Shown here: one piece after another, positions 32,797 through 43,745 of the stretch
Layout: every line of letters begins with the position of its first letter
Position numbering within the stretch: the first letter of the stretch is position 1
From: Bathynomus jamesi
Taxonomy: Eukaryota > Arthropoda > Malacostraca > Isopoda > Cirolanidae
Reading direction: 5' to 3'
Length of the DNA stretch: 64,000 nucleotides
Assembly (NCBI GenBank): GCA_023014485.1
Contig: JAJOZX010000195.1
Coordinates: forward strand, 291,001-355,000
Notes under the pieces: generated by a model
The model's input: only the letters and a program-made list of their open reading frames with translations
What the model was told of the DNA's origin: nothing
Database searches by the model: none
Position numbers and translations under genes: made by a program

Positions 32797-35700
32797 TAGG
32801 GTGTGTCAATTTTAGTAAAGTCAACAATTCAAAAACTACTAATGCTCAATTGATGTCATATTATCTAGCAAACTTAGAAATATCTTTAGTGTTGTTTAAA
32901 AGAGCCATTTACCTACTTATATTTGACCATAAAGGTTTGAAATACAACATAAATATGACTGTAGCATCGTATATCAATGTGCCATTGATATGTGTGGTCA
33001 ACTTTGGTTATTTTTGGTGTGCAGTACAGTTTCTAAGTTTCAGATAGTCACAAATGCTGGAGTTTTGATTGCGAATCCACGTGTTTTCCCTCCTTTTTAA
33101 CAATTTTGATTACTTCGTAATGTAAATATTGTGTAATTCAAATTATTCGAAATGTTATGTGTGACCCAAACTTTCTGTATATTTTGATATGATAGATATT
33201 TGAAATTGTCATTACTTTGAATAATTAAGTCTTGTACCTATAACAACACAACCTTTTATCTGAACTTATAAGAAGATATTAAGAATTTCAATTAACTTAA
33301 TTTTATGTAATCATAATCAGGAGGCTTATCCAAATTTCAATGACATTTCTTTTGTTCACAGGTCCACAGGATGAATCAGAAATAAATCAGAACCTGAAGC
33401 AAATCAAGTTGTCACCTAAGTCATTTGGTGGGGACTGGGAGGGAACTTTCCCCTGCTGAGCTGCCCACAGCCAGAGATCTGCTGAGGTATGGTTTGTTGA
33501 GGAGAGAGATGAGTGAGGAAGACACGAGGAATTACCCAGTTAATGACCTGATTAACAACGGCATTGTTCCAGGGCTACTGGCTCAGTGGAGAAAGGCCAA
33601 CGCTCTATTCACAGGATCTGTAATCAACACTGAGGTCAGGATCAGGGCTAAAGTGAAGGCACTGTGGGATGAGGCAGTGAAGGTGTCCATTGGAAATGTG
33701 AAGCTAGAGGTCAAAGATAGGTTCATGATGAAACTGGACAAATTTGTGGACATCCTGACCTGTCACACTGTGTGATCAGGAGCTGCAGTGAGCTTGGGTG
33801 GGTGCAACCCTGTCCGCAACAGTGAAGTTCACATTGACTGCAGCTGCAGGAGCGAGCAGAAGATACCAGTGCATGAGCTTGCCTTCATTAAAGGTCAGAG
33901 AGAAAAGGTGGGAAGTGTGGGGGCACACCAGATGGGTCTAGCTGATCACCTGAGACCAGGAGACAAGAAGCAGTGCTGCAGAGACAGGAGTAGAGAAGGA
34001 AGGCTGAGGAGAAGAGGAGGAAGAAGGCAGAGGAGTCAGCCAAGAAAGAAGAGGAGTTGAGGGAAGAGTCACTGCTGGAGATGGAATTGGAGGAGACTGG
34101 AGATATACTGGAGGAGGCAGGGACGAGAGAGGAGGAAGAAGACTTCATACCAAAGGCTGCGACAACTTCTTCCTTGCCTGTGGCTAAGAAGAAGAACACA
34201 GAAGATATCACCAACATAGCTCTGGCTAGCTTGAGACATCACACTGGGCTGAGAGAGACTGCAGAGATTGCCACTGCTGCCTGGATTGATGCTGGTCTTA
34301 TCACAGAGTTTGACACAGCACTGGTGATTGACCACAACAAGGTGAGGAGGGCTCAGGAGAGACTGACTAAGGAGCTGGTCAAGGAGTTTGATAAAGAGAT
34401 TAGGGAAAATGGCATCACCTGTATCTTCTTTGATGGGAAAAGAGATGACACCAAAGTGATGATGGAAGCTGAGGGCAGTGACAGGCAGTTTCCTGGCCTC
34501 ATTAAGGGAGAACACTACACAGTGTGCAATGAACCAGGTGGGAAATATTTGTGGCATTTTGTACCAGAGGAAGCTGCAGAGGAGAGAAGTCGTGCTGAGG
34601 TCATTGCTGATCATCTGGTGAACTGGCTAAGAGAGAGAGGAGCAGACCAGACCCTTTTGGCCATAGGAGGTGACAGTACTAATGTGAATACTGGCTGGGA
34701 GGGAGGAGTAATGCATTATGTGGAGGCCAAGCTTAGCAGGAAGTTGGTGTGGATTGTCTGTGACTTGCACACTGAGGAGCTGAGTCTCAGACACCTGGTG
34801 ACTGCACTGGATGGCAAGACATTGAGCAACAACAAGTGGTCTGGGCCCCTATGGAAGATGTTAGACACTGCCACTGAGCTGGAGATCAACCCAAACTTCA
34901 CGAGGATCACTGATGGTCCTCCTCTACCCCATATCAGTCAGGAGCTAGTCAAGGACCTCAGCACAGACCAATCATATGGCTACAGAATCATCACTGCCAT
35001 CAGATCTGGAGAGGTACCTCAGAGTCTAGCTCTCCTGGAGATTGGGCCAGTCTGTCACAGTAGGTGGGTCACCACGGCTCTAAGGTTCAGCAGATTGTGG
35101 ATTTCCAAACATGGGCTGAAGGGTAGGAACCTGAAGAATCTGAGGATAATTGTGGAATTCATAGTGGGAGTCTATATGCCAAACTGGTTCAACATCAAGT
35201 TAAATCACAGCTGGGTGGAGGGTCCCAGGCATGTACTGTACCAGCTGGAGCTGCTCAGAAGTCAGAAGAAGGGGGTGATAGGAATAGTGATGCCTACAGT
35301 GAAGAGCTCAGCCTGGTATGCACACTCTCAGGCTGTGCTCCAGGCTATGCTGTGCAGTGAGGTGGAGGAGGAGAGGAGGGAGGCAGTGAAGAGGATATTG
35401 GAAATTAGAAGTGAAGGAGATGAGGACACACAGGTAGGAGACTGCAGTGTCAGACCCAGGAAGACTCCTGACATCAACCCAGATGCCATCAAACTCTCGG
35501 AGCTTATTGACTGGAACTCTGGCGTGACTGACCCTCCTCTGACCTGCTCCCTCACCACTGCTGCAATCAAAGAGTTTCTGGATAGACCAATGGAAGTTCC
35601 TGCATGGCCCTCACACACACACAGTCACTAGAGAGGTGTGTAAGGATGACAACTGAAGCAGCACAACATGTTTACTCACAAGAGAGGAGGGAGGCGTACA

Positions 35701-36059
35701 TCAGTGGCCAGGTGGCCAGTAGGGCGCTCATGTCCAGGAAAAAGAGCAAGGAAGACATGGCATCCTTGGCAAAGTTCAAGAAACCTATCTATATTTCTAA
35801 GTTTTACTATTGAAATACAATCAAAATGTCTTTAATTGTATGTAATGTATGTAAAATGTAGTTATATACAATAAAAAAAATACTTGCAAAAATTTCTGAC
35901 TTTTCGTAAACTTCAACTTCAAATATAAGTAGCTAGGAGGAGTAAATCTGGATTTTAAAGCCATATTTCGATTTACCACATAAAAATGCATCATTTGGTC
36001 ACTAGTAGTCTTTGAAAATCTAAAGATTTCACTTTGCTCCCTAAAATTGACACACCCTA
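32797..36059 (+). mobile_element. E2: DNA transposon with divergent hAT-like transposase, 3263 bp
   Basis: Perfect 19-bp inverted ends TAGGGTGTGTCAATTTTAG are flanked by CTAGATTAG on both sides (32788-32796 and 36060-36068), an 8-9-bp duplication as in hAT. A second inverted motif, CAAAGACTACTA-like, lies about 30-50 bp inside each end. The empty site can be seen in the other LINE A copies. The gene within shares the DGK/DST/C.LH signature with E1 and E3 but is far diverged. Confidence 0.88.
33425..35813 (+). pseudogene. E2 transposase, several frameshifts
   Basis: A first coding block (33425-33775) follows a splice-like TTTTGTTCACAG ending 33360; no convincing ATG was found. TGA at 33773-33775 interrupts a CHC...CNPVR...CSC cysteine-rich segment. 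A Lys/Glu coiled region crosses a frameshift near 34000-34060. The main frame 34057-35631 holds CIFFDGKRDD (34428), GGDSTNVNTG (34668) and VCDLHTEEL (34760). At 35610-35625 a (CA)n run marks a slippage frameshift, after which the natural C-terminus (VYSQERREAYISGQV) ends at 35813. It probably read a single ~770-residue protein originally. Confidence 0.75.
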
Positions 36060-36429
36060 CTAGATTAGTTTATTATTTTCTATGTGTAAATAATAGTGTA
36101 GCTCTCTCTTCTTCTTTCCAGCAAGTCATAATTTAATTTACATAATTTTTCGTAGTAATTTAGTTCTTTGCATCCATTGGCCTTGGTTGTAAAATTTCTC
36201 TGAATCCCTTCTAGCTGACCAATGCCTTCTTTTTTATATGGGGATGTTACTACTCGACAATACTCCAACTTGGGTATGATCAGTGTTTTCAAGAGAGGAC
36301 TCACTACAGTATATTTAAAGATTCGCAATATCTCTCCAGTTATTCTTTTATACTTTGTTTAATGCTATCATTTTTTTGTCTTGAAACTGAACTGGGACAC
36401 AGCTGGAGATATTCTCTGTCAGGAAAGAA

Positions 36430-37445
36430 GCCGAGGGCTTGAAAGAGTAGCTGGAACAAGCAGTAAGTTACTATAGGGACAAGATTAACGATTTAAATGT
36501 CGGCCTAGTCAGTACAGTTTCAAAGTTTGCGGATGACACGAAGTTGGGTGGTGGGGCGATTAATGACGAAGATAACGGTAAAATCCAGGAAGATCTGAAT
36601 AAATCGTTGATTGGTCAGTCATATGGCAAATGAGATTTAACTTCGATAAGTGCAAAATTTTACATATAGGTTCACGTAACGGTAATCTTGCGTATAATAT
36701 GTCAGGGAAGGAGTTGGCAAGCGTAGAGCAGGAAAAAGATTTATGAATTATAGTCACTGATGATTTAAAAGTGGCGAAACAAAGTACAGCACCGGTCAAT
36801 AAAGCGAACAAAATGCTAGGTTTTAGAGCTCGGAATTTTGAGTACAAATCGTGCGATATTATTGTTCCTCTTCATAAATCATGAGTTAAACCCCATTTGG
36901 AGTACGCGATCCAATTTTGCAATCCGCATATGCGAAAAGATATAGACAAAATCGAGAGTTCAAAGACGAACAACTAAGATGATTTCGTCGCTTTGGTCGA
37001 AGTCGTACGAGGATAGGATTAAGGAGTTAAAATTGACTACACTCGAGACTAGGAGGCTAAGGGGTGATCTAATCTAGGTTTTCAAAATTATGAATGAGTT
37101 CGATAACGTAGATAGAGATAGCTTTTTCGAAATATCTCAATATAATAGGACTAGAAATAACGGGTGTAAGTTGACAAGTAGAAAGTTCGAGACAGCAGTT
37201 GCCAAAAACTTTTTTACGCATAGAATAGTAAATAACTGGAATAGTTTGCCGGTAGAAGTAATTAGTAGCACGTCTATAAACATGTTTGAAAATCGATTAG
37301 ACGCATATGTTGATAGATTGGGTATAGTTTAAGGTAGTAAAATTAAGGCTTTTTTTTGTGGTTCGGAACCCACGTAAAATTGTAGGTCCTCTCCGCCACC
37401 ACGGAGGACATGCACGATACACAATTACGAACACAGAATGGTCAC
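36430..37445 (+). mobile_element. CR1-like LINE (family B) fragment, plus strand
   Basis: It matches the minus-strand copy at 15.4-17 kb from the RT catalytic segment ([19 protein letters not shown] near 36500) through the C-terminal block to the 3' UTR (GTGGTTCGGAACCCACGTAA near 37360). The left edge near 36430 is not sharply defined. It is more decayed than the 15-kb copy. Confidence 0.85.
36490..37332 (+). pseudogene. CR1-like RT C-terminal remnant
   Basis: FADDTKLGG survives, but stops follow after QSYGK and in the KFYI region, and a frameshift lies near 36960. The last 80 residues (37090-37332) are open and match the intact C-terminal block of the 16-kb copy (NRTRNNGCKLTSRKFETAVA). Confidence 0.8.
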
Positions 37446-37616
37446 CTGAGAAACTTTTATGTTACACACAGAAGGAACTTTTTTGGGAAAATTAAATCAT
37501 GACCCGGTCATGATCCGTTGCTCACGTTGGGCTTCCATCACGAAAAATAAAAACTTTAGTATTTATCATTTACCATTATTTATTCAGACTATAGTGGATT
37601 TAATTTTCCTGGAAGA
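37430..37616 (+). repeat. Unclassified interspersed repeat R1, copy 1
   Basis: About 185 bp are nearly identical to 40788-40972 (GGTCACCTGAGAAACTTTTA to GATTTAATTTTCCTGGAAGA). No coding motif is seen. It begins right at the end of CR1 3' UTR homology, so it may be part of another element's 3' end. Confidence 0.8.
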
Positions 37617-37770
37617 ATTGCTTTAACAAAGTAGAAAATAAACTTAAAATGAAAAGTTTTGAGGAAAACAAAAAGTGAAAGGCAAGTTGGAAGAAATTGC
37701 AAATGTATGGGGAGTGGAGGGAAGGAATGAACGCAAGAAAACTGAATATATATATATATATATATATATA

Positions 37771-38796
37771 CAGTGGTGGGCACCGTTAACCAAAAAGTTA
37801 ACTTCGATAACGATAATCCGTTAACCCCAATTTTTAACTCCGATAACGATAATCCGATAATTTTACTACAAAGTTAACGGAAGTTAACGATAATCCGTTA
37901 ACGATAACTATTTCTTTACTAACATTTAAAAAAATCAAGGAAAAAAGCTTTAAAACCCATAGAAAATGTTTATTTATGCAAAATCCAAAAATAAATAGGT
38001 ATTTAACTGTATTTTTATCAAGTTTTGCAACTTTTTTGCTTAATAACTTTTTTTTTATTTTTAATAAAAAATGTACTGATTACATGTTTTGAAACCCTTG
38101 TAACCACTAACCATTAACTAAATTTTAATTTACCAGAGAATTATTATGGCGGGAACTGAAAGGTAAAATTAAATTTTAGGCACATTTATTAAAGACTATG
38201 ACACAATGTGCTGGTTGCCCTTCAGAAAGACCAACTTCTCAAAGTTAGGCCCAACTGCCAGTCTTGACCTCTTGGGCCTCAGGATGTCCTTGCCGAGAGA
38301 GAAGAGCCGTTCCACTGCGGCAGAGGACGGAATTGGCGTATTGTACTTCAGGAAGAGGTTGATGAAGATCTGCTCCCCCATGAAGTCAGAGTCAGCCATG
38401 TCTACCTTCCCATCAGTGTCCAGCCAAGTGTCGACAAGTCTCTTGGCCTTCTGCTTGACACTGGTACTTGAGCCACCGGCCGTCCACCCAGCGAAGAGGT
38501 CGTCAGGCATGCTGCTGTCGCTAGAGCTGGTGGTGCTGTCAACGTTCCGGTTCCTTAGTGCTCTCTCGACCTCGTCCTCCATGGCGGCCCTGACAGAGAC
38601 AGTTTGGTCGCTGTCGAACCTGCGCAGCCAGTGGAGTTAACGTGTTAACGGACTTTAACAGACTAAATATCGAGTTATCGGAAGTTAACTGGTCCGATAA
38701 CGATAAATGGAAATTAACTTCCGTTAATAGTCCGTTAAAAAAAGTTAACTTCGTTAATTAACTGTTATCGGATTAACGCTTTAGTGCCCAACACTG
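37771..38796 (-). mobile_element. hAT family G with TTAACGATAA-rich ends, 1026 bp
   Basis: The termini are CAGTGGTGGGCAC and GTGCCCAACACTG. Subterminal arrays of GTTAACGATAATCCGTTAA-type repeats fill 37785-37905 and 38636-38780. A transposase C-terminal fragment lies on minus between them. (TA)n abuts both ends, hiding the target duplication. It is a deletion derivative that keeps all presumed transposase-binding sites. Confidence 0.88.
38196..38582 (-). pseudogene. hAT-G transposase C-terminal fragment
   Basis: Read on minus: an acidic/Ser-rich stretch, then [23 protein letters not shown] and [23 protein letters not shown], the hAT dimerisation signature. The start is inside the gene, and the upstream catalytic core is deleted. 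Composition is GC-rich compared with its surroundings. Confidence 0.88.
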
Positions 38797-38811
38797 TATA
38801 TATATATATAT

Positions 38812-39259
38812 TAGTGGTGGACCGGATATCCGCATCATTTTTAACATCCGCGATATTACCTCTAATAAATTATGCAATTTACAATTAAATTAGCTTATAA
38901 AGTAGCTTATAAGGCCCAGTCATGCACATTTCATGTAAAGTATTAATTATTATTAATGAACAAACAAATATATAAACCTCAAAATATAAATATCTGGTAA
39001 CACAGAAAATTGAATGAAACTTGTTTCATTGAATTTTCTGTGGCTGAAACTCTTGAGAAAGTTATTATTTTTATCATAATGAAAATATTAATATTAATTT
39101 CAATTCTTATGCATTGCCTGCCATAATAGTAATATCACGAAATTTGAAAAATTATGTCATATATTCATAATTCTATATTACAGTATACTGATGAGTAACT
39201 AAATATCCGCATCCGCATCGGCATCCGCAGATGTTGAAAAACTGACATCCGGTCCACCA

Positions 39260-39262
<3 letters not shown>
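38812..39262. mobile_element. hAT MITE M2 with ATCCGC motifs, copy 1 (451 bp)
   Basis: Inverted ends TAGTGGTGGACCGGAT / ATCCGGTCCACCACTA and internal ATCCGC repeats. Copy 2 is at 53119-53609. (TA)n adjoins both ends. Non-coding. The shared hexamer with hAT family H suggests mobilisation by a related transposase. Confidence 0.88.

Positions 39263-39337
<75 letters not shown>
39263..39337. repeat. (TA)n microsatellite
   Basis: About 37 TA units between MITE M2 and LINE D. Confidence 0.95.
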
Positions 39338-39340
<3 letters not shown>

Positions 39341-39369
39341 TGCATATATCATTGCTCTTATCAGCCATG

Positions 39370-40725
39370 CCTGCTCATAGCCATATCCCTGCAGAGTTCA
39401 TGAGGGTATATATTTTGCCCCTGGTCAAAAATAAGTATGGAGACATTCTGTCCAGCAATAATTACAGGCCTATTGCTGTCGCTTCCTGCTTCTCGAAACT
39501 ACTAGAAAAACTCTTGTTACTCCGATTAAATGATTACCTATGGACATCTCCTAATCAGTTTGGTTTTAAAAGGTCTCACTCAACTGACCTGTGTATCTAT
39601 GTACTTAAAGAAACAATATCTAAATACATTGACAGTACAGTAATTCAACTATTTATAGCTGTTTCTTAGATATAAGGTATATGATAGAGTGAACCACAAT
39701 ATTTTATTTTAAAAACTAGAAGAGAAGAAGGTTCCCATGTACATATTAAATTTATTGAAAGTTTGGTATTCCCACCAATCTTTTACCGTTAGGTGTGGCA
39801 ATGTACTATCCGAATGTTTTGGTTCCTCTTGCGGGATGAGACAAGGCTCCTTTCTCTACCCTATGCTGTTTAATGTGTATATTGACGGATTAATTGCTTC
39901 ACTTAATGAGGCAACAGTGGGATGTAGTATAGATAACACAAGGATAAATAACTTAGTTTATGCCGATGATATGGTATTAATAAGTCCCTCTGTTAAGGGT
40001 CTGGATCGACTACTAAAAGTCTGCGAAGTGTATTCGCAGAAACATGATATTCTTTTTAATGTTACAAAAACTAAGGTTATGCAATTTCATCCTAAAAGCT
40101 ATAATCAGCCAGCTGACATTAAATTTAAAATGAGAGGTGAAGTAATTGAGGAAGTACAAGAGTTTAAGTATTTGGGTCAAACTATCATCAGTTCCTTGAG
40201 TGATGACCCAGATATAAAAAAACAATCTTGAAGCCTTTGTGCTAAAGCGAATATGACTATAAGGAACTTTCGGTTCTGTGCAAATGAAGCTACAGACACT
40301 CTCTTTCGTACTTTCTGCAGTAATATATACGGACAGCAACTGTGGGTGAATTATAAAAAAGGTTCTGGCAAAACTCTAAATTTGCTGTACAACAGGTCTT
40401 TTAGACTCTTACATAAATTACCCCCCGAGATGCTCAGCTTCGCAAATGTTTGCTACCCGCAATGTCCCGAGCTTCCCGGAGGTAACAAGACGTGCTCAAT
40501 ACAGTCTAATGCAAAGAATTAAAAAATCAACCAACCCGATTATCCAAGCTATCCATGAGTCCTGCCATTTATCCTCTAAGCTATGGACTTCTTGGTATGA
40601 AAACGTCTGTCTGTAGCTCCACTTAACTTCAACATTACTGTACTATTTCTAATCAATTGTATATAATCTTATTTTTATCCTTAGTATGTGAACTGTCATT
40701 GTATTAATAATATTTGTGATATATA
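39370..40725 (+). mobile_element. LINE family D, 5'-truncated
   Basis: Non-LTR RT from the first palm motif (NNYRPIAVASCFSKLLEKLL) to the 3' UTR. The copy starts within a (TA)n region, so it lacks the endonuclease. Its last bases (AATATTTGTGATATATA) stop short of the AATAAA and (TTTTCA)n tail present in the 29.85-kb copy. The YADD box, where family A and B show FADD, sets it apart from them. Confidence 0.85.
39400..40522 (+). pseudogene. LINE D reverse transcriptase, near-complete palm
   Basis: Motifs in order: NNYRPIAVAS, QFGFKRSHSTDLCIYVLKE, a TAG near 39667, a damaged palm Asp region near 39680-39700, GMRQGSFLYPMLFNVYIDGLI, LVYADDMVLISPS (catalytic), FNVTKTKVMQF and FKYLGQTI. A TGA follows at 40229-40231, and the frame then continues to 40522. 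Two or three point changes and one shift inactivate it. Confidence 0.82.
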
Positions 40726-40729
40726 TATA

Positions 40730-40780
<51 letters not shown>

Positions 40781-40787
40781 ATACAAC
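40726..40787. repeat. (TA)n microsatellite
   Basis: TA tract and short (CA)n between LINE D and repeat R1. Confidence 0.9.
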
Positions 40788-40972
40788 TCAGAATGGTCAC
40801 CTGAGAAACTTTTATGTTACGCACAGAAGGAACTTTTGGGGGAAAATTAAATCATGACCCGCTCATGACCCGTTGCTCACGTTGGGCTTCCATCACGAAA
40901 AATAAAAACTTTAGTATTTATCATTTGCCATTATTTATTCAGACTCTAGTGGATTTAATTTTCCTGGAAGAG
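40788..40972 (+). repeat. Unclassified interspersed repeat R1, copy 2
   Basis: Direct copy of 37430-37616 with a few substitutions. Confidence 0.8.
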
Positions 40973-41020
40973 TTCCTTGTTCTATGTATGGTCTGTGTAA
41001 CCTTATACACACACGAGTAT

Positions 41021-42215
41021 TAGGGATGTACCGAATACTAAAATTCACCAAATACCAATATTTAGTGCAAAACTATTCGGCCGAATACCGAATTCCGAAT
41101 ATTAGTTTTATTTGGCGTCACTATAAAAAACTGAAGCCTTTATCAGTTTGACAGCACATAGAATTAATAGTAAATGTGAGCAAAAGCAGCATGTTTCAGC
41201 CACCAAAAATCTGCCAGATTCCCATACTGATGAAAAATTTGCAACTGCATTGACTTCTATATTGCAAGAATGGTCAATAAAGAGCGATCGTGTGCATGCA
41301 GTTGTGCACGACAATGGCTGTAATATTACTAAAGCTGTTAGCGTCAAAATTACTCCGGTTGCTTGTGCGAATCATACTTTAGCACTTGCAGATGATGAAG
41401 CCCTTCTTAGCCAGAAGTCTGTTTCAGAGATATGTGCAATTGCGCGCCCAATCTGTTGCAGTTTAATTATTCATCTCCAGCCTTTGACAGACTTAAGGAA
41501 TTCCAGAAGCAACATAATTTACCCGAAACAAACTTATAAGAGACGTTATCACCCAATGGAACTCCACATTCTATATGCTACAACTTCTTCAACGAAAAAC
41601 TGCGGTTATTGCATACGCCTCGGACTATGACATACTGTAGCAACCTTCATTAATCATCAGTGGACTCTAATTCAGTGTGTTGTAAAGCTTCTTAGTCGAT
41701 GTGAAAAATTAACGAATGACTTTTCCCCTGATTCTTCTTGTCTTCACATGGTGTCTCCCGATGTAACAGGTCTCGCGGTATTTTTGCTTAACATAACTGA
41801 TGATGCAGGTGTTCATACAATGGAAAACGATTTAACAGAAAATTTACAGAATCGTTTAGGGCAGTGGAAGGCAGACATTACTCGCATGATTTCTCACGTT
41901 TTAGATTCTCGTTTCAAATTTGCTTGCATAACAGTGCCTGAGTTTGTAAAAAATGAGATAATCATTATGTCTGCATCACCTAATGCTAGTCCTGCATGTA
42001 ATATATATAACCTATGGCGATGAAGCAACTGATTTTGTTTGACGAGAAGATCAAGAACCTTTGAAAAAGAAGCCGAAGGTTAATTTATGGAGTTATTTCG
42101 ATGAGGTTGTGCCTCCACCTATCAAAAATAGTCAGAAAAGTTATCAGAATGAATTAGACATCTATTCAAAGGAGCCACGAGTCAGTCGCGACAAGAACCC
42201 TCTTGATGGGGGTCG
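41021..42215 (+). mobile_element. hAT family K, 3'-truncated by a SINE
   Basis: The left end TAGGGATGTACCGAATA is followed by CCGAATA-type subterminal repeats (41050-41100). The transposase is readable through several breaks on plus. The right end is missing; homology stops near 42210 where SINE S2 begins. Confidence 0.75.
41148..42185 (+). pseudogene. hAT-K transposase, catalytic middle and C-terminal part
   Basis: The first piece (41148-41630) includes HDNGCNI...VACANHTLALA, the hAT second Asp and the C..H motif. The second (41748-42023) reads LQNRLGQWKADITRMISHVLDSRFKF. The third (42061-42180) reads KKKPKVNLWSYFDEVV...NELDIYSKEPR just before the expected dimerisation tail, which is lost. 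At least three frameshifts or stops separate the parts. Confidence 0.82.
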
Positions 42216-42356
42216 CTATAATGGTGAAAGGTTCTCGAAACTGCTGAACAGCTGGGTTTTGCTGCGCGCCGCCAGACGTCACCGGGTCTCGATCACGGGG
42301 CCGATGGATTCGTAGTCAGCGATGCTAACCACTACACCACCGAGGCGCATATGTAT
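42216..42356 (-). mobile_element. tRNA-derived SINE, family S2, copy 1
   Basis: On minus the head ATGCGCCTCGGTGGTGTAGT carries an A box, with a B-box-like GATCGAGACCC further in. A GC-rich body (GCGGCGCGCAGCAAAACCCA) follows. A second copy is at 42855-42978. Confidence 0.75.
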
Positions 42357-42358
42357 GT

Positions 42359-42672
42359 TAGGGTGAGCCACACAAATATAGTAAAAAATTAAAATACGAA
42401 AAGAAGAAGTCCTGATATTTTCTTGCATTCTTTATATGAAAACAAGACCTAAGACCTGATATTGAGCTAAATTCATTAACACTTAAGGGTGGCGGAAGTT
42501 TGAAGAAATTTGCCAACTCAAACTGTATAATGATACTAAGGCTTCGAGTTGCGCCACTTCTAAATATACACGAATTGATCCAATTTTTTATTTCTAACCT
42601 TGATAGTGGCTGTAAATTATGGGCAAATATCATCAGAAATACATTTTTCATTTTAATTTTTTGGACCACCAT
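42359..42672. mobile_element. Possible mariner-type MITE
   Basis: The ends GGGTGAGCCACACAA and, on the other strand, GGTGGTCCAAAAAATTAAAA share CCA and AAAAAATTAAAAT blocks in inverted order. TA or AT flanks are present. It is non-coding, and the call rests on this partial symmetry only. Confidence 0.35.
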
Positions 42673-42689
42673 ATATATATATATCACAC

Positions 42690-42850
42690 ACACCTTTGGT
42701 TAGCTTCCGCCCGAATTGTTCATTCTGACAAAGGTCAAGCTTTTCACTCCACCTTAGACCTACAGTTTAACGTGGAATCCGAAACACGCCCCATCAGCAG
42801 CCCAGCGTCTTAACCACTAGGCCACTAGGGTACCCATTTACCTACCAACC
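42690..42850 (-). mobile_element. tRNA-derived SINE, family S3
   Basis: On minus, GTACCCTAGTGGCCTAGTGG and TTAAGACGCTGGGC resemble a tRNA head with an A box. It sits directly downstream of SINE S2 copy 2, so two SINEs are joined in one orientation. Confidence 0.55.
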
Positions 42851-42854
42851 ACTT

Positions 42855-42974
42855 TCTTTATTGTGTGGAAGGATGAACAGCTGGGTTTTGCTGCGCGCCG
42901 ACTGCCGTCGGGTCTCGAGCCCGGGGCCGATGGATTCGTAGTCAGCGACGCTAACCACTACACCACCGAGGCGC

Positions 42975-42978
<4 letters not shown>
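42855..42978 (-). mobile_element. tRNA-derived SINE, family S2, copy 2
   Basis: Close copy of 42230-42350 with intact A box (GTGGTGTAGTGGTTAGC) and B-box region (GGGCTCGAGACCC). The tail runs CATCCTTCCACACAATAAAG. Confidence 0.8.

Positions 42979-43022
<44 letters not shown>
42979..43022. repeat. (TA)n microsatellite
   Basis: TA tract between SINE S2 and the Penelope-like termini. Confidence 0.95.
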
Positions 43023-43023
<1 letters not shown>

Positions 43024-43027
<4 letters not shown>

Positions 43028-43216
43028 AATAAAACCACGAAGGGAAAAGAAACACAAAGTAACACGTGAAAAATATTTATAATGAAAAGAACCACGAAGG
43101 AAAGGAAACAGAATGGTGCTCAAGCGCTTTCGTCAGTGTTCCTGAGAATGTCATTAGACGAAAGCGCTTGAGCACCATTCTGTGTTTCCTTTCCTTCGTA
43201 TTTTTTTTCATCATAT
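43024..43216. repeat. Inverted pair of Penelope-like terminal segments
   Basis: An ~85-bp segment ending in CTTTCCTTCGT and ATCATAAATATTTTT-type sequence appears once on minus (43024-43123) and once on plus (43125-43216), meeting at CGTCAGTGTTCCTGAG. The plus arm equals 49712-49795 at the far end of the plus-strand Penelope-like element. Each arm holds GTCATTAGACGAAAGCGC, a stem-loop followed by GAAA. Confidence 0.75.
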
Positions 43217-43254
43217 ATATTATATATATATATGCTGCAAACCCACAAGGAAAA

Positions 43255-43310
43255 AGAAAACGACTCCAAGGCCTTTCGTGTATTCAGAAGTACACCTCGT
43301 CAGGGAATGA
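43255..43310 (-). ncRNA. Hammerhead-ribozyme-like motif (minus strand)
   Basis: On minus, CTGACGA (43303-43297) is followed by a stem GTGTA...TACAC with an 8-nt loop and then GAAA (43277-43274), the conserved core order of a hammerhead. It lies just downstream of the minus-strand Penelope-like ORF, where such motifs are known. Stems I and III and the cleavage site were not verified. Confidence 0.5.
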
Positions 43311-43375
43311 AGAGAAAAGGCAAGATGCCCATAAATATATACAACGTAGCCGAAACCAAAGCAATTAGCACATAC

Positions 43376-43745
43376 TTAACAAGAGTTAATGAGAGGCAGA
43401 AGGAATTTTAACAGGATATTGTCAATTTTATACATTCCCGCACTGTTATTGAAATTGTTTTTAAAATGAATAAATGCACATTCTAGAATATTTCTTTCTA
43501 TTATATCTCTGTTTTTAACAAGCGCTTTAGAACTATCCCACTTGATGATATGATTACATCTATACATATGGTTAAACAAAGCATTGGAATTATTAGCTGT
43601 TCTACACGCATATTTATGCTGTTTTACCCTAACATCTAACGTTTTACCCGTTTGGCCTATATATACTGAGTTACATTGTGTACATCCAATCGAATATACA
43701 CAACCAACAACATTTTCCGGGCTATTCTTTATTAGGCATGATTTA
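43376..43745 (-). pseudogene. GIY-YIG endonuclease of Penelope-like element (minus)
   Basis: Motif VYIGQTGKTLDVRVKQHKY, then NALFNHMYRCNHIIKWDSSK and RNILECAFIHF, as in the C-terminal nuclease that Penelope-like elements use for target cleavage. The Glu in ILE is present. An upstream frameshift separates it from the RT, and the domain end (LLPLINSC) is natural. Confidence 0.82.

Larger units (their letters stand above)
32600..36360 (-). mobile_element. LINE family A 3' region, split by E2
   Basis: The pieces 32600-32796 and 36060-36360 join into the LINE A C-terminal and 3' region seen at 0.7-1.3 kb and 49.9-50.5 kb. The break lies in the stretch matching 970-985 of the first copy. E2 fills the gap exactly. 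Confidence 0.85.
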
